A DNA stretch of 64,000 bases from Corinectria fuckeliana (taxonomy: Eukaryota; Ascomycota; Sordariomycetes; Hypocreales; Nectriaceae): positions 80,979 to 144,978 of the forward strand of contig WPDH01000179.1 of the NCBI GenBank assembly GCA_019137255.1. The letters run 5' to 3'. This document shows positions 34,726 to 46,500 of this stretch, one piece after another. A program made the position numbers and the translations under genes. The notes beneath the pieces are model-generated. The model was given only the letters and a program-made list of their open reading frames with translations. It was not told where the DNA came from and made no database searches. Numbering within the stretch: position 1 is the first letter of the stretch; each line of letters starts with the position of its first letter.

Positions 34726-35259
34726 GTGACTTCATCGGCATCAAATATCGATATATTCTGTCCCTGCGAGACGGTGGTCCGTTTTTACGGTCGCAGCTCC
34801 TAGCTTCGATCATGCGGCTTCCCTTTCTCGTTCATATGTGTTTTTATCTTGGGGGTGGGGGGTCAGGGGCAGGAGAACCGGAGGAAGGAGTCCTTCGAAC
34901 TGCGTTTCATGTACGTGTACCTAATGAGATACTGGGCCGTTGAGCCTCGGCATCGAGGATTTGGCTTTTTTCGCTTTGACCTGTATGGAGTTCAGTCGCG
35001 AAGAGAATAAAAAAAATCATTCTGGGCTCTCACTGGCTGAATTGGTCGACGTGTGCGTGAGCGAGTGAGCGTATGCGTGTATGGATGGACGAGTTGCGAG
35101 CGAGAGGAATAAGGGCCGGCGTGGAATACCCTTCTATTTGTACAATGCCAACACCTTTGACAGGCTGCTCGTGGTGCCTGGCTTTCGTGGCATGCCATGG
35201 CAGCATGGCTAGCTCTAGCTGGAGATAATTACATATACGACTACAGACTTGAGAATAAC
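34726..35259. other. Convergent 3' intergenic region
   Basis: 534 bases lie between the DUF2433 stop and the coq5 stop. They include a G-rich stretch at about 34852-34876 and AATAAAAAAAAT-like sequence near 35006. No gene. Confidence 0.4.
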
Positions 35260-36234
35260 TTATATAGGCTTCATTCCCTTGTGAATAGCGGCCACGCCAC
35301 CAGTCAGATCCTCGTACCCCTTACCTGCGACAACAAATCCAGCATCGACAATCATGCCTTTAAACTCCTCCTGGCTGGGGAATTTCTCAATGCTCTCCAC
35401 GAGATACTGGTAACTGTCACGGTCACCGGCGACGAGCTGGCCGATCAGAGGGATAGCACTGAACGACCACTGCTTGTAGATAGCATTGAAAAGAGGGTAC
35501 TTGTCGACCTTGGAGAACTCTAGACATGCGAAGACCCCACCGGGCTTCAGGACTCGGTTTGCCTCCCTCAAGGCGGCGGGAATGTTGGTGAAGTTGCGGA
35601 TTCCGAAGGAAACGGTGTACAGATCGAGCGAATTGTCCTCAACGGACGAAGGAAAAGACTCCGCGTTGGCTTCGAGGAAGGATATAGCGGACTGATAGGT
35701 TGCGGGCAGCTCGAGAGACCGCTGCTTGCCGATAGCCAGCATGTCAGGGTTGATGTCGGAGATGGTTACTTGGACGTTGGTGTTTCCATTGAGTGCGTGC
35801 GCGTGTTGGAGCATTCGAAAAGCAATGTCACCAGTGCCTCCAGCGACATCGAGGATTCGTTGTGGTTGGCCAGGAGGGTTAGTAGCGCCGGGGTTGAGGG
35901 ACGAGATGAAGTAGTCCCTGGGGGGGAATGGACATTAGCGAGTGCAATACCCGGTAGGAAAAGAGTAAACGCACTTCCACAAGCGGTGAATGCCCAAAGA
36001 CATCAAATCGTTCATCTTATCATATGACTCGGCCACGCTGGAGAAGACACCAGCGACGCGCTGCTGCTTCTCGCTCTCGGGGACCGTCTCAAAGCCGAAG
36101 TGGGTGGAACGGGGAGTAGTATTAGGGCTGTTACGGACAGCATTGGTGCTGCAGAGCGGGCGCACAAGGCGGGGAGAGCATTTCGAAGGGTTGAGCGAGC
36201 GGGGTAGGCCCCGGAGAGCTGTGCGTGAGGCCAT
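35260..36234 (-). CDS. coq5: Mitochondrial 2-methoxy-6-polyprenyl-1,4-benzoquinol methylase (COQ5)
   Basis: Two minus-strand exons (36234-35975 and 35917-35260) around a 57-bp intron (GTGCGT donor, CCCCAG acceptor) give 305 residues. The first 35 or so residues are an Arg/Ser/Pro-rich mitochondrial presequence (MASRTALRGLPRSLNPSK). The UbiE/COQ5 hallmarks are all present: VFSSVAESYDKMNDLMSLGI near residues 62-82, the SAM-binding DVAGGTGDIAFRM, the acidic loop SDINPDML, and SFGIRNFTN. COQ5 performs the C-methylation step of ubiquinone synthesis, in a matrix-side complex with other Coq proteins. The product feeds complex I, a subunit of which is encoded about 16 kb to the left, though distance argues against co-regulation. 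Confidence 0.95.
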
Positions 36235-36470
36235 CGTGGGTGGTTGTTCGGCCTCTGGAGCGAGCGCGGGAACGGCTTTGATGGAGGTCAGTTTCGGTCG
36301 ATCATATCATATGAGGCTGAGAGGAATTTGGAAATTTGCTGGTTGAGGGGTGGGGCGCCGTCGGCTCAGCCTTGCGAGCGCCACAGTGGCTAATGAGCAC
36401 CCTTGCAAGCTGCTTAGAGCAGCTGAAGTGCTAGGCCTGGGCAACGCTTCATTGACTTCTTACCTTGCAT
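36235..36470. other. coq5 upstream region
   Basis: About 235 bases immediately upstream of the coq5 start codon. The sequence is not conspicuous. It may overlap the 3' part of the small membrane frame at 36471. Confidence 0.3.
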
Positions 36471-36659
36471 TCAGACCGAGTCGCCGGCGTTTGAAGTTGT
36501 CGACTGAGTCTCTCGGACATGCGCATGGATTCTCTGGCGGTGAGAGAAGAGCGCCTGAACAAAGGCGTGCACTGACTTCCTGCAATACCAGCCGACAATG
36601 GCGACGAAGGAGAAGATTCCGAGGAGGAGAAGAGCAATACTTCCGGCCGGGCTGACCAT
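36471..36659 (-). CDS. Possible 62-residue single-pass membrane protein
   Basis: A short minus-strand frame codes for MVSPAGSIALLLLGIFSFVA followed by IVGWYCRKSVHAFVQ. This is one strong hydrophobic helix near the N-terminus, flanked on the far side by basic residues, as in an anchored small protein. The tail is Arg/His/Ser-rich and ends NAGDSV. The overlapping frame (36711-36460) is Arg/Pro/Cys-rich and less natural. Right after the stop there is a GTAAGA sequence, so a 3' UTR intron or a different gene model is possible. The family is not recognised. Confidence 0.35.
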   Translation of the reverse strand: MVSPAGSIALLLLGIFSFVAIVGWYCRKSVHAFVQALFSHRQRIHAHVRETQSTTSNAGDSV

Positions 36660-36711
36660 GATGCATACGATGAGTCGAGAGGGCTGGTGATGTTGGTTCA
36701 GGTGTGTTCAT

Positions 36712-37320
36712 GTACAGTAAACGATTGCATGCGGTGATGATGCTTTGAAGGAACTGGTTCCTCTCTCTAGAATCTCCATTTGGCTCGGAAAAATAACAAG
36801 TGATTCACGTCTACTCGCTGTTTGTTGGGATGAATGGTCATTCTGGCAGCTGGCGACCAGCTGTGAAGCTCGAACTTGGATCTGGAGTTTATCGGAACGT
36901 GGGGCCGGCCGATAAGAGATCTGCGGGGGGAGCATGGACAAGGTGGGTGCACAGCATGATTGCTTTCCAGAAAAACGAGAATAGTTAGATTTAAGTAGTA
37001 GCAGGGTCCTCGGATTGATGAACGGTAACCAAGGCCCATTCTAATTAGTCTATAGAGCATCATAGCCGAGCACAACTTGTCAGCTATCAACCGGGGCTTT
37101 CTCCAGCTGCCGAGCCGTCACGGTGCCGGTCGTCAAACAGCGGCTTATCAGCGTCTCGGCTTACACGGCTGGTGTCGGCTCAACATGACGTCGCTACTCC
37201 GGACTCCTGGACATTGAGGTTGCGCCCCTCGGTAAACTATCTATCTTCCCCATCATCTTATGATTGCTAATAAGTTGATTGACTGTGCCAGCTTCTCAAT
37301 TCGATCTAAGGACACTCGCA
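36712..37320. other. Divergent region before BCKDH E1-alpha
   Basis: About 600 bases with no clear coding frame. It is presumed to contain the promoter of the gene at 37321. Several short frames here look random. Confidence 0.35.
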
Positions 37321-38720
37321 ATGAAGTCTCGAGCTTTGCGACACGTCGCCCAGCGGACTGCCGCTCTGGCTAGACTACCCGCGCTCCCCTTCGTTCGAGC
37401 AGCAAGCAGCGTTGCTCAGCGGCCTAACTCGGACTATGTCTCGTTTCCCGGTGCCTTGAAGAGCGCCTTCGTGAGCTCTCTCAAGTTCGAGAACCCAGAG
37501 TCGTACCCGGCGCTGCCCACCTACCGCGTCGTAGACCAGCACGGCGTCGTCGTGGATTCGTCCTTTACGCCCGACATCTCGGACGAGGAGGTCATCCGGC
37601 TGTACAAGGACATGATGTTCATCTCTATAATGGACTTGATCATGTTTGATGCACAGAGGCAAGGTCGGCTGAGCTTCTACATGGTCAGTGCTGGCGAGGA
37701 AGCCGTCAGCATTGGGAGCTCCAGCGTCCTCGACCGCGAAGACGTCATGTTCTGCCAGTATAGGGAGCAGGGCGTGTTCAAGGAGCGAGGATGGACAGTA
37801 AAAAACTTCATGTCACAGCTATTTGCCAATGTGAATGATCCCGGGAGGGGGAGGAGCATGCCGGTGCACTACGGAAGTAAGGAACTGAATATCGTGAGTA
37901 CCAGCGGCCGAGGAAGAGCGAACCTGAGCTGACACAAACAAAAAAGCACTCCATATCATCACCGTTGGCCACTCAGCTCCCGCAAGCGTCCGGGGCAGCC
38001 TACGCGTTGAAGATGCAAAGACTACAAGACCCCAACGTCAAGCCCCGGGTGGTGGCCGCATACTTTGGCGAAGGAGCCGCGAGTGAAGGAGACTTCCATG
38101 CCGCCCTGAACATCGCTGCCACGCGGTCATGTCCCGTCATCTTCATCTGCCGCAACAACGGCTACGCCATCTCGACGCCGACACTCGACCAGTACCGGGG
38201 CGACGGCATTGCCAGCCGCGGCTTGGGCTACGGCATCGACACGATCCGCGTCGACGGCAACGACATCTGGGCGGTGCGCGAGGCGACCAAGAAGGCACGC
38301 GCAATGGCGCTCCAGGACGGCGGTAGACCCGTGCTCGTCGAGGCCATGACGTACCGCGTGTCGCACCACAGCACATCGGACGACTCGTTTGCGTACCGCG
38401 CGCGGGTCGAGGTGGAGGACTGGAAGCGGCGCGACAATCCCATCACGCGACTGCGCAAGTGGATGGAAGTCAAGGGCATCTGGGACGAGGCCAAGGAGAA
38501 GACGGCGCGAGATGTCCTGCGTAAGGAGATCCTCAAGGGGTTCAACGAGGCCGAGCGCGAGAAGAAGCCGCCGATCCGGGGCATGTTCGAGGACGTGTAC
38601 GAAGAACTGACGGACGACTTGAAGGCGCAGATGAAGGAGCTCAAAGGGATGCTGGATAAGTATCCCGAAGAGTATGATGTGGGAGAGTTTGAGGGCGGCA
38701 AGGATAGCTTAAAAGAATGA
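37321..38720 (+). CDS. Branched-chain 2-oxoacid dehydrogenase E1 alpha subunit, mitochondrial
   Basis: Two exons (37321-37893 and 37947-38720) with a 53-bp intron (GTGAGT donor, AAAAAG acceptor) give 448 residues. The start at 37321 (MKSRALRHVAQRTAALARLP) is preferred over an in-frame ATG 42 bases upstream because it opens with a typical mitochondrial presequence. The thiamine-diphosphate motif is at residues 232-262 (GEGAASEGDFH through RNNGYAIS). The phosphorylation loop is at about 328-339 (YRVSHHSTSDDS), with Ser333 aligned to the regulated serine of the mammalian enzyme. E1-alpha pairs with E1-beta to decarboxylate the 2-oxoacids from Val, Leu and Ile in the matrix. The partner genes are not in this window. 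Confidence 0.94.
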
Positions 38721-38861
38721 GTGCCAAGAGACTCGAGTTTACGAATAGATGAACCGTTAAGAGAATCGATTGTCAGCAGCCTTCTTCTTTTGACGACACA
38801 GGTCGCTCTCTGGATCAAATTCACGAGTATGGAATAACTTAGGAAATGGAAAGTCCGATTC

Positions 38862-40814
38862 CTAGCCTGAGCTTGCACCTTCAAAATGAAACGTGCTGCT
38901 GAGATCCAGCGAGTTGAGAGTCTGTGGCTGGCTAGGGTTGAGTATGCTAGCGTCTTGGGCATCCAGATAGCTTGCAATTCCAGAGTTCTGATCTTCCAGA
39001 GGAAACGATATTTGGAAAAAGTCATCATAGCTGTTGTTCGAGTGTTTTGAGCTATTGGTTGAGAACCTGTACTCATGCCTCCTCCGTATGAGTTGGCCTA
39101 CCACATATCATTGTTGTCAAGTTGGCGAGAAATAGGCTCTATGGAACCATTCGAAATGGATATGGGAGCTGAATCACCGCCGGAAGTCAGGTAACTGCTG
39201 GGTCCAGGCTGGTCTGTCACGAACCCAATGTTGTCTAGTAAAGAACTTGTTGTTGGTACACCGTGTGCTTGGCTTAAAGTGGTTCTTTTGGTTGCTGTTG
39301 TCACTTCTCAAGGACGAGATAGAAGTAGAAGAATTTGAACTTGAAACACGACGGGAAAGCTAGTCTTCAAAGACGTAGTCGAGTTCGCTTTCGATTATTC
39401 TTGCAATTCGAGGTACTTCATTTCGGGGCATTGTGTAGTCTCAAGAGTGAGCCTGGAATCGATAAAGCGATTTCGTTTCAGTCTGGATGCATATCTAGAA
39501 TTAGTGAATGGTTCCCCATCCTCGACATCTATCGGCCCCTTCGGTTCCTGCCACGAGGCCCTGTCCTATTGGGATAAAGAGACAGAAAGGTTAGAAGAGA
39601 AAAGAATAGCAAGAAATATAAGGCATACAATCTTATGGGTCAACGAGAACCAACCTCAACAAAGGTTAGGGTAGATGGAAAAGATGATGATCCGCGTCGA
39701 GAGCGCGGAACTTCGGAAACCCCTCGCGATGGCTTCCGATGGATATCATTCAGGTATCCAAATTGAACAAACTTAGCTAACGCGGGTTTTATAATTGAAT
39801 AGCCTGAATGATCGGCGGAGATACGTTTTCAGCCGGGGCCTACTGGATGGTGGCCTAGTCAGAAATAAATATTCCTCGGAGGAGCAGCTCAGCTCTTACC
39901 GCCTTGGAGTTGTTACAGACGTTGTCATGAAGCCGCGTCCCGTTGAAGTGGTGTTTCTCGTCTACAAGAGTATGAGTTGCCAAGGCAGCCATTGCACATT
40001 TGAGCACATTCAGATCCTCGGTCCTGGTTTCATCACCTTCCTGAGACAAAGTCTCGAATGTGGATTTGTCGATAGGATGATGCGTAGAATGGACTCTATC
40101 CCATTATATATTGATAAAGGTAGGAACTGTCCTGCGAAGACTTTCGCTTAGAACGAAGCTGTAGTGTTTGGAGGAATATTGTACGGTGCTCATAGTCAAT
40201 CGAAAGTTTACTATCTTAATGCCTCCACTACAGTCATGGGAAACATATTGTTTCTGCAGGAACGCCGTATTGCATCGTCCAGACGGCCACGGCTAGTAGG
40301 CTGGCAAGTGAGATATTAGTTTGTGGCGCCTGGATTGAGTTGGTTAGAAACTCAAGAGAACCTGTGACTTCAAAGTCAAAGTCTCAAACCTCAAATCTGC
40401 TGGGCAGTGGCAGACCTGTAGACTAAATTAGAGAAGACGGGACTTGACTTAAAAGTGACTCGTACCCTGTGACATTCACCGCAGCCAATCCAATAAGGGA
40501 GGACCCTTTTTCTTTTCCTGGCTGATATTCCAAGCGAGTAGAAGTGGTAAGCTGGCGTCATTTAGTTTCTCGATTTTCCCAGTCAAGACGGAGGCGTTTC
40601 CTCGAAGAAGGGGGCTAGGCGATATTTCGTATACAAGAAGGTTGAGCTCATTGATAATCAGGAGCCTGTCGGTAGCTGAGTCGGTAGCTATCGGTTGGGT
40701 CAAAGGGAGTGAAGAGGTCGAGGTAGAAGTCGACCAGCCTAATTGAAAGCTTGGCTTTGAAGTCGGAGTGGGCATATCGAGGACATCACCGAGATTCTCC
40801 ATCTTTTCGGACAA
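38862..40814 (-). pseudogene. Unresolved minus-strand locus: coding-like blocks, possibly decayed or highly intron-rich
   Basis: Several minus-strand blocks have natural protein composition but do not join cleanly. At 40814-40480 the sequence starts MSEKMENLGDVLDMPTPTSK and includes DRLLIINELNLLVYEISPSP. At 40355-40230 it reads SLASLLAVAVWTMQYGVPAE. At 40095-39902 it reads TEDLNVLKCAMAALATHTLV, with a GTAAGA donor after NNSKA. At 39585-39415 it reads GPIDVEDGEPFTNSRYASRL after a CCCAATAG acceptor. At 39304-39105 it reads SLLDNIGFVTDQPGPSSYLT, and at 39104-38862 DDFFQISFPLEDQNSGIASY. Some blocks are separated by stops that I could not splice out with good sites. The Ser/Asn/Asp-rich C-terminal blocks resemble transcription-factor activation regions, but no DNA-binding domain is seen. 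Function unknown. Confidence 0.3.
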
Positions 40815-42250
40815 ATAGAGAAAACGGGGGAGGGAGAGAGAGAGTGACGCGTCCTCGCTAATACTAGGCCCTCAACGGGCTCCGGTATCAATTTGTGTAG
40901 CGAAAGTCTGACCAAGGCTGAACATGTAGGAAGCGCAACGAAACGAATGTTCAAGTGAGACGCAGAGGTCAGAGTGTAAACAAAACCAGGCTGTGGACAA
41001 CACAAGGGTGCTGTGGACAGCCTGCGGTACCTAACTCTGCAACCAGATTCGCCAGCCCCGGCAGGGGGATTGTTCAATCACAACAGACAGCACGAGCGTG
41101 GTGATGGCCGTTTTCTGGAGGGTCGTGGTCCGCATGCATCTGAAAGTTGTAAGCTCATGCCTCAGGTTAATTGTGGTCATGAGCGATCGTGGTATTTTCT
41201 GGGGATGATAGTTAGAGGGTGGGCTTTCTCAAGATATAACTGGATGGGCATGAGGCGAGGTCTTTGAGGCATAGACCGAGGTGCTAATACACTAACAATA
41301 AAAGCTCCGGGAAACTTCAAGCCTCTCAAGTCGTGAAAAATAAAGAGCAGTGCAATTTGAACACTCACCATGTCTGAAAAGCCGTCCCCGTCCCCGTCAG
41401 CCCAGATCAACAACCACCTTAGGTACCTGGGAATGCCCAGAGCTGTTGCATGTTAGGTATTAACCAAAATTTAGCAGAAGAGCTCCCGAATCGGCAATGC
41501 TTGACAAGTATGTCGCCAGTACCCTGGCTATCACGGAGAAGCTTGCATTATTGAATCCAATGAACGAAATGTCTAGGTCACCTGAGACGGTCAAGAGGGA
41601 AGAAATGAAACAGAGACTGGATTGATGGCAGAAAGATTGGGAGCTCCTAAATTGAGCTAGGATTTACATATTCATATATTTTAGAACCCCTTGTGCTCAC
41701 CACGTAGGCCGATGGGATAACTCTAAGTTCACTGCACCCATGAAAGCCAAGCCCACGAATATCCTGGTCTAATTATCTCGTTGACTGTAAATCACTGGCC
41801 AATTATGGCGGACCCAAATGGGACGAGCGCTGGATTGTACTACGGTAGTATCATAGATGGAGTATTGGTGAATGATGCCTCGAATGTTGAGGAGAGACTA
41901 ATGCTATGCCGGAAACGGCGGTTAGCTTTGTCCGTGGGCTTGTGTTGGAGATGTCCTGGGCGGCTCTGATTGACGGTGAGGTGAACACACAACCTTGTCT
42001 GCCTTATGAGGTGCTCCACTTGCCAACCAAACTACTACATACTGTACTGTACAGTAGGGGCAGGACGGCGCAGCACAGTGCCCATGGAGGAGCGGGTGGA
42101 TTTAGGGTGCTCGGTCATTACGTCAGGCTTCTCCAGGCTTCTCCAGGTGTCGACATGCCCTTGGCCACATTTCCATGCATCATTCATAGGTAAGTAGCTG
42201 GAGGCTCCATGCTGCTTGTCGTACAGTGCACGACGGGCGACCACTGAGGC
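40815..42250. other. Gap without a supported gene
   Basis: About 1.4 kb. Short frames on both strands look random. A 237-base minus frame at 41413-41177 begins MLIWADGDGDGFSDM and then meets a GTGAGT site, but I could not extend it. Confidence 0.35.
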
Positions 42251-43571
42251 ACGGTGAGAGGCACGGTGAGGGGAGTGAGAGACAACCTAGATTACTCTTG
42301 TAGGTCTACGTACCCGCTCCGGCGTAGCGTCCATCCGGTCGCGAGCTTCTGGGTGCTTCTGAATTTTGGGCATCCAAGCACGCACGACACACCACTGATG
42401 ACCTGGGAATGCCACTTTATTACCACTCAATTAATTACCTTACCTGCCACTGCCGACACTACACGTCAACTGTCAACCACCAACCACCAACCACCGTCTT
42501 CGGAATCTCCCCCTCTCTCTTACATACTACAGCATCATCAAACTACGATCCCTCTATTCCTGCCCTCCTCCTCCCACTCTCATCTGCTTTGATTCCTTAT
42601 TTCTTCCTCACCCCCAAGAGAAGCCACGACTGACCCCGCTGCTCCCTGCGCCCGCTCCTGCCCGCGGCCCTCCTGATGGCGTAGTTGGTCGTCTGGGCAT
42701 GGCAGAACGAACATCGGCAGGTGATAACGAAGCGCGACTTCCCTCTACCTTGATAACCTCATCCTCATCTTCCGCCGCCAATCTCTCATCTACTATAGCG
42801 GTGTCTCCGGGTTCCCAGAGGTAGGGCGCACCCTTTTATCTCCTCCAGTCTCTTCATCCACCACCACTCTCAACACTCTGTGTGTCGTCATTCATCATTT
42901 CGTCCGTCGCCTTCACTTGTCCGTTCCTGTCTGTTCATGTGTCGCCCTTCGCTCGTTCGGTCCCGCCCGCCCGCCAGCCGTTTGCCATTCACCGTCGACC
43001 TTGACCTTCGACCTTGACCTACGCCCTTGACCTACGTCCTTGGCCTACGTCCGTCGTCCTTCGTTGACCTCTTCACCCGTCGCCTCGCAACAAAACGGGG
43101 TCGTCGCCCACCAACCTGCAGACCGACCTCACACGTGTGCGATGCCGACGTTGGATCCGTGGCCGCCCTGTTCCTGATTCACACACATACACGCACAGGC
43201 AAACTCGCACACCGCACACATCCACACCATACTTCCTCCCCTTCCTGCTGCAGCTTTTCTGCCTCAGATGTTGGACGCCTCATCCGCCTCTTGCCTTCTG
43301 ATTTAACTTTCTATCCTGCACCGTCACCAACGTGCGTGCACCCTGATTTTGACTAGGCCCTTCCATCGCACGTCGTCTCGAGGCGGCTGCAGCCTCGTCC
43401 ATCATCATCACCGCGCTTATTGAATTGCACCTGGAGCCTCGTGCCTCTTGCCTCCCGCACTCCTTACTTCTGCGTCTTTCTCCCCTCGTTGCGTGCAACC
43501 CCATCGCCTCCTCTTTCTCTCCGCACCCTCATCAATTCTCGTCCTCCAACCGCGTCACTAGTACCAAGCTC
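42251..43571 (+). promoter_or_regulatory. Long pyrimidine-rich leader/promoter of the HECT ligase gene
   Basis: From about 42440 to 43570 the plus strand is strongly C/T-rich with repeated CCACCAACCACC, CTTCCTC and CCCTC motifs, typical of the promoter and 5' leader of large fungal housekeeping genes. Several short upstream ATG frames exist. I see no separate gene. A tandem ACCTTGACC-type repeat sits at 42997-43060. Confidence 0.45.
42997..43060 (+). repeat. Short degenerate tandem repeat (CCTTGACCTACGT-like)
   Basis: About five imperfect direct copies of a 12-14 bp unit (GACCTTGACC, GACCTTCGACC, CCCTTGACCTACG, TCCTTGGCCTACG) lie in the leader of the HECT gene. Confidence 0.6.
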
Positions 43572-46500
43572 ATGCCACTCATGTCTTCTAGAATCACCAG
43601 ATCCTCGGCTCGTCAAGCAGCGAGCCAGGCAGCCCAATCGTCTACTACTGCTCGTTCCGCTGCCCCGGCCGTCGCTGCTGACGTCCCGACTGCACCTGCT
43701 GCCACCCCATCATCCCGAAAGCGAAAGGGCACCGCACCCCAAACGAGTCCTTCTATCACTTCGCAGCCCGGCTCTTCGGGTCGACGGTCCAAGAGACAGA
43801 AGATTCCCGAAGCCTCCTTACTTCCGCCACATAACCCGCCTCCATCTAGGCCGCGGAGGAAGGGAAAGACGTCCGCTGATATGGATAGCCCCGAGTGAGT
43901 TGGACCTCAACCCAAGCCTAGCTAAGCAGGATGCTTTGCTTGAATTTGTATCATGAGGTTAACGCTTTCTAGTAGCGGACTTCCTGGGCCTGCAAATGCC
44001 AACGAATCCGCTACACCTTCAGCCTCGTCGAGCCGGAAGTCAAGTCGAGCCAAGAAGCCTGCAGGCAATTCTCAAGGTTAGTTTGCCTTGTGGGACTTAA
44101 ACTCTCAAGCGATTGGTTCTTGCCAGATCATTGACTGCTACAGATCAAACCTCAGCCCCCGCGCTATCGACTCGAAGATCGAAGAGAAACCTGAATAGTG
44201 CAGCCGACCAAGACACACCGATGACCGGAACAGACGAGAACAGGGACCCGGGTCCTCCACCCCCACCTCCTCCACCCGCCGATCCCCATGCCGACGACGA
44301 TAGTGAAGACAACGACGACGACGACGAGGATGACCAGCCACGAAGATATGACGAAGATGAGGACGACGACGAAGAGGACGACGACGACGATCCTTTCGGC
44401 GGATTTGGGGGACCAGGCGGCCCAGGAAGTCTGTCCAGTACCTTGCGAGCACTGACTGGGATGATGTCGGGTCTCACGTCCCGACTCCGGGAACTCTTAC
44501 ATAACCTGCGCCACGATGATCTATCGGTTCAATTAATCGCCCTCCAGGAGCTGTCCGAGATTCTCCTCGTGTCGAACGAAGACAATCTATCCGGCCACTT
44601 CGCCCCGGACGCTTTTGTCAAAGAGCTAGTCATCTTGATGAACAAGGAGGAAAGCCCAGAAATCATGCTTCTTGCCTGCCGCTGTCTCGCAAATTTGATG
44701 GAGGCTCTCCCGGCCAGTGTGGCCAACGTCGTCTACGGAAACGCCGTCCCAGTCCTTTGCCAGAAGCTCCTCGAGATCTCCTTCATCGACCTGGCTGAGC
44801 AAGCCCTCAGCACCTTGGAGAAGATTTCCGTCGAGTATCCCACGAGTATTGTCCGTGAGGGTGGTCTAACGGCCTGCTTGTCCTATCTCGATTTCTTTGC
44901 CACTGGTACGCAGAGAACAGCCGTTACCACCGCGGCAAACTGCTGTCGCAATATCCCTGAGGATTCCTTTGGCGTGGTTCGGGATGTCATGCCCACGCTT
45001 CTCAACGTGTTGAGTAGCAACGACCAGCGAGTGGTGGAGCAGGCCTCCCTCTGCGTTACGGGAATTGTTGAGAGCTTTAAATACCATCCGTCAAAGCTCG
45101 AAGAACTGGTCAGTGTTGATCTTCTCCGGGCTGTCTTGCGACTTCTAGTCCCTGGCACGACCAACATGATAAGCTCCAACATCCACACCCAGTTCCTCCG
45201 TGTCCTGGCCTTCACAGCTCGGGCGAGCCCTCGCCTCTCCGCCGAGCTTTTTAAGCTTAATGTGGTCGAGACCCTTTATCAGATCCTCACTGGTGTTTCC
45301 CCGCCTAGCGGCACCGAAGATGTCGCCTCTAAGCTCGACAGCGTGGTAATCATGCAGGCGCTCATCCACCGGCCTCGTGAGCAGATCATTGAAACGCTCA
45401 ACGTCATATGCGAGCTTCTCCCCAACTTGCCTCAGAATGCAGACCCAGCATTTGGCGACTTCGTGGAGCTTCCAATCCCAGTGGAACCCATCACCCCGTC
45501 GTCTGGAGGTGGAAGGAACCGGAGAACAACCAACGACAAGCGTATAGAGCTCTTGGAGAAATGCAAGGATGAAGTTCGACGCTTTGCGCTCATTATTTTC
45601 CCTACTTTGACAGATGCATTCTCCAGCACTGTCAACCTCAGCGTTCGCCAGAAGGTTCTTACCGCGCAACTGAAGATGCTGTCTAACCTAGACGAGGATA
45701 TTCTCGTCGAGGCTTTAACTCCCGTTCCCTACGCTTCATTTTTAGCCTCTATCTTGTCGCAGCAGGATCACCCATCCCTCGTCATGCTTGGACTTCAAGC
45801 CGCCGAGCTTTTACTGAGCCGACTTGACAAAATCTATCGCTACCAGTTTTACCGTGAAGGTGTTTTCTTGGAGATCACCAAAATTGCTAACGAAGAGGAG
45901 CCTTCTGAGCCTAAGCCTGAAGGCACCAAAGACGACAACGGCGAGAATGAAGGCGAGAATGCTGCCGATTCGGCAAACGATAATCACTCGTCGGACCAGG
46001 AATCCGACCATGACGAAGAGGAAGACGAGGAACACGAATCTTCCGAAAATGACGACGATGAGGAGAACGACAATGAGGAGAACGACAATGAGAATGACAA
46101 CGACAACGACAACGACAACGAAAACGAGAACGAGGTGCATGGCGATGACATGTCTCCGGTGAGCTCTCGGGGATCGACTATGTCTCTCGAAGTTCCCCTT
46201 CATCGCTTTGTCTCCAATGTCCGATCCATGAAGTCCCGCATTCGTGAAGTCGCCCAGAAGTTCCTCGAGGCTCATGAGACGGAGGGCCATGGCCAGAACA
46301 TGAAAGCAAAGGCGACACAGATTCTTGACGCATTGTCGAAACTGGCGGGTGAGATGGAGACGTTTTATCTCAAGAGAACTCCAGGAAGCGTGCTGCCAGA
46401 CAAGGGAAGTGAGCTGTTCTCCCAATTGGCCTCTTATTTCGACACCGATGTTCTAGAGAGTGTCACCAGCGCAGAGCTCCTGGCATCTGGCCTGGTTCGT

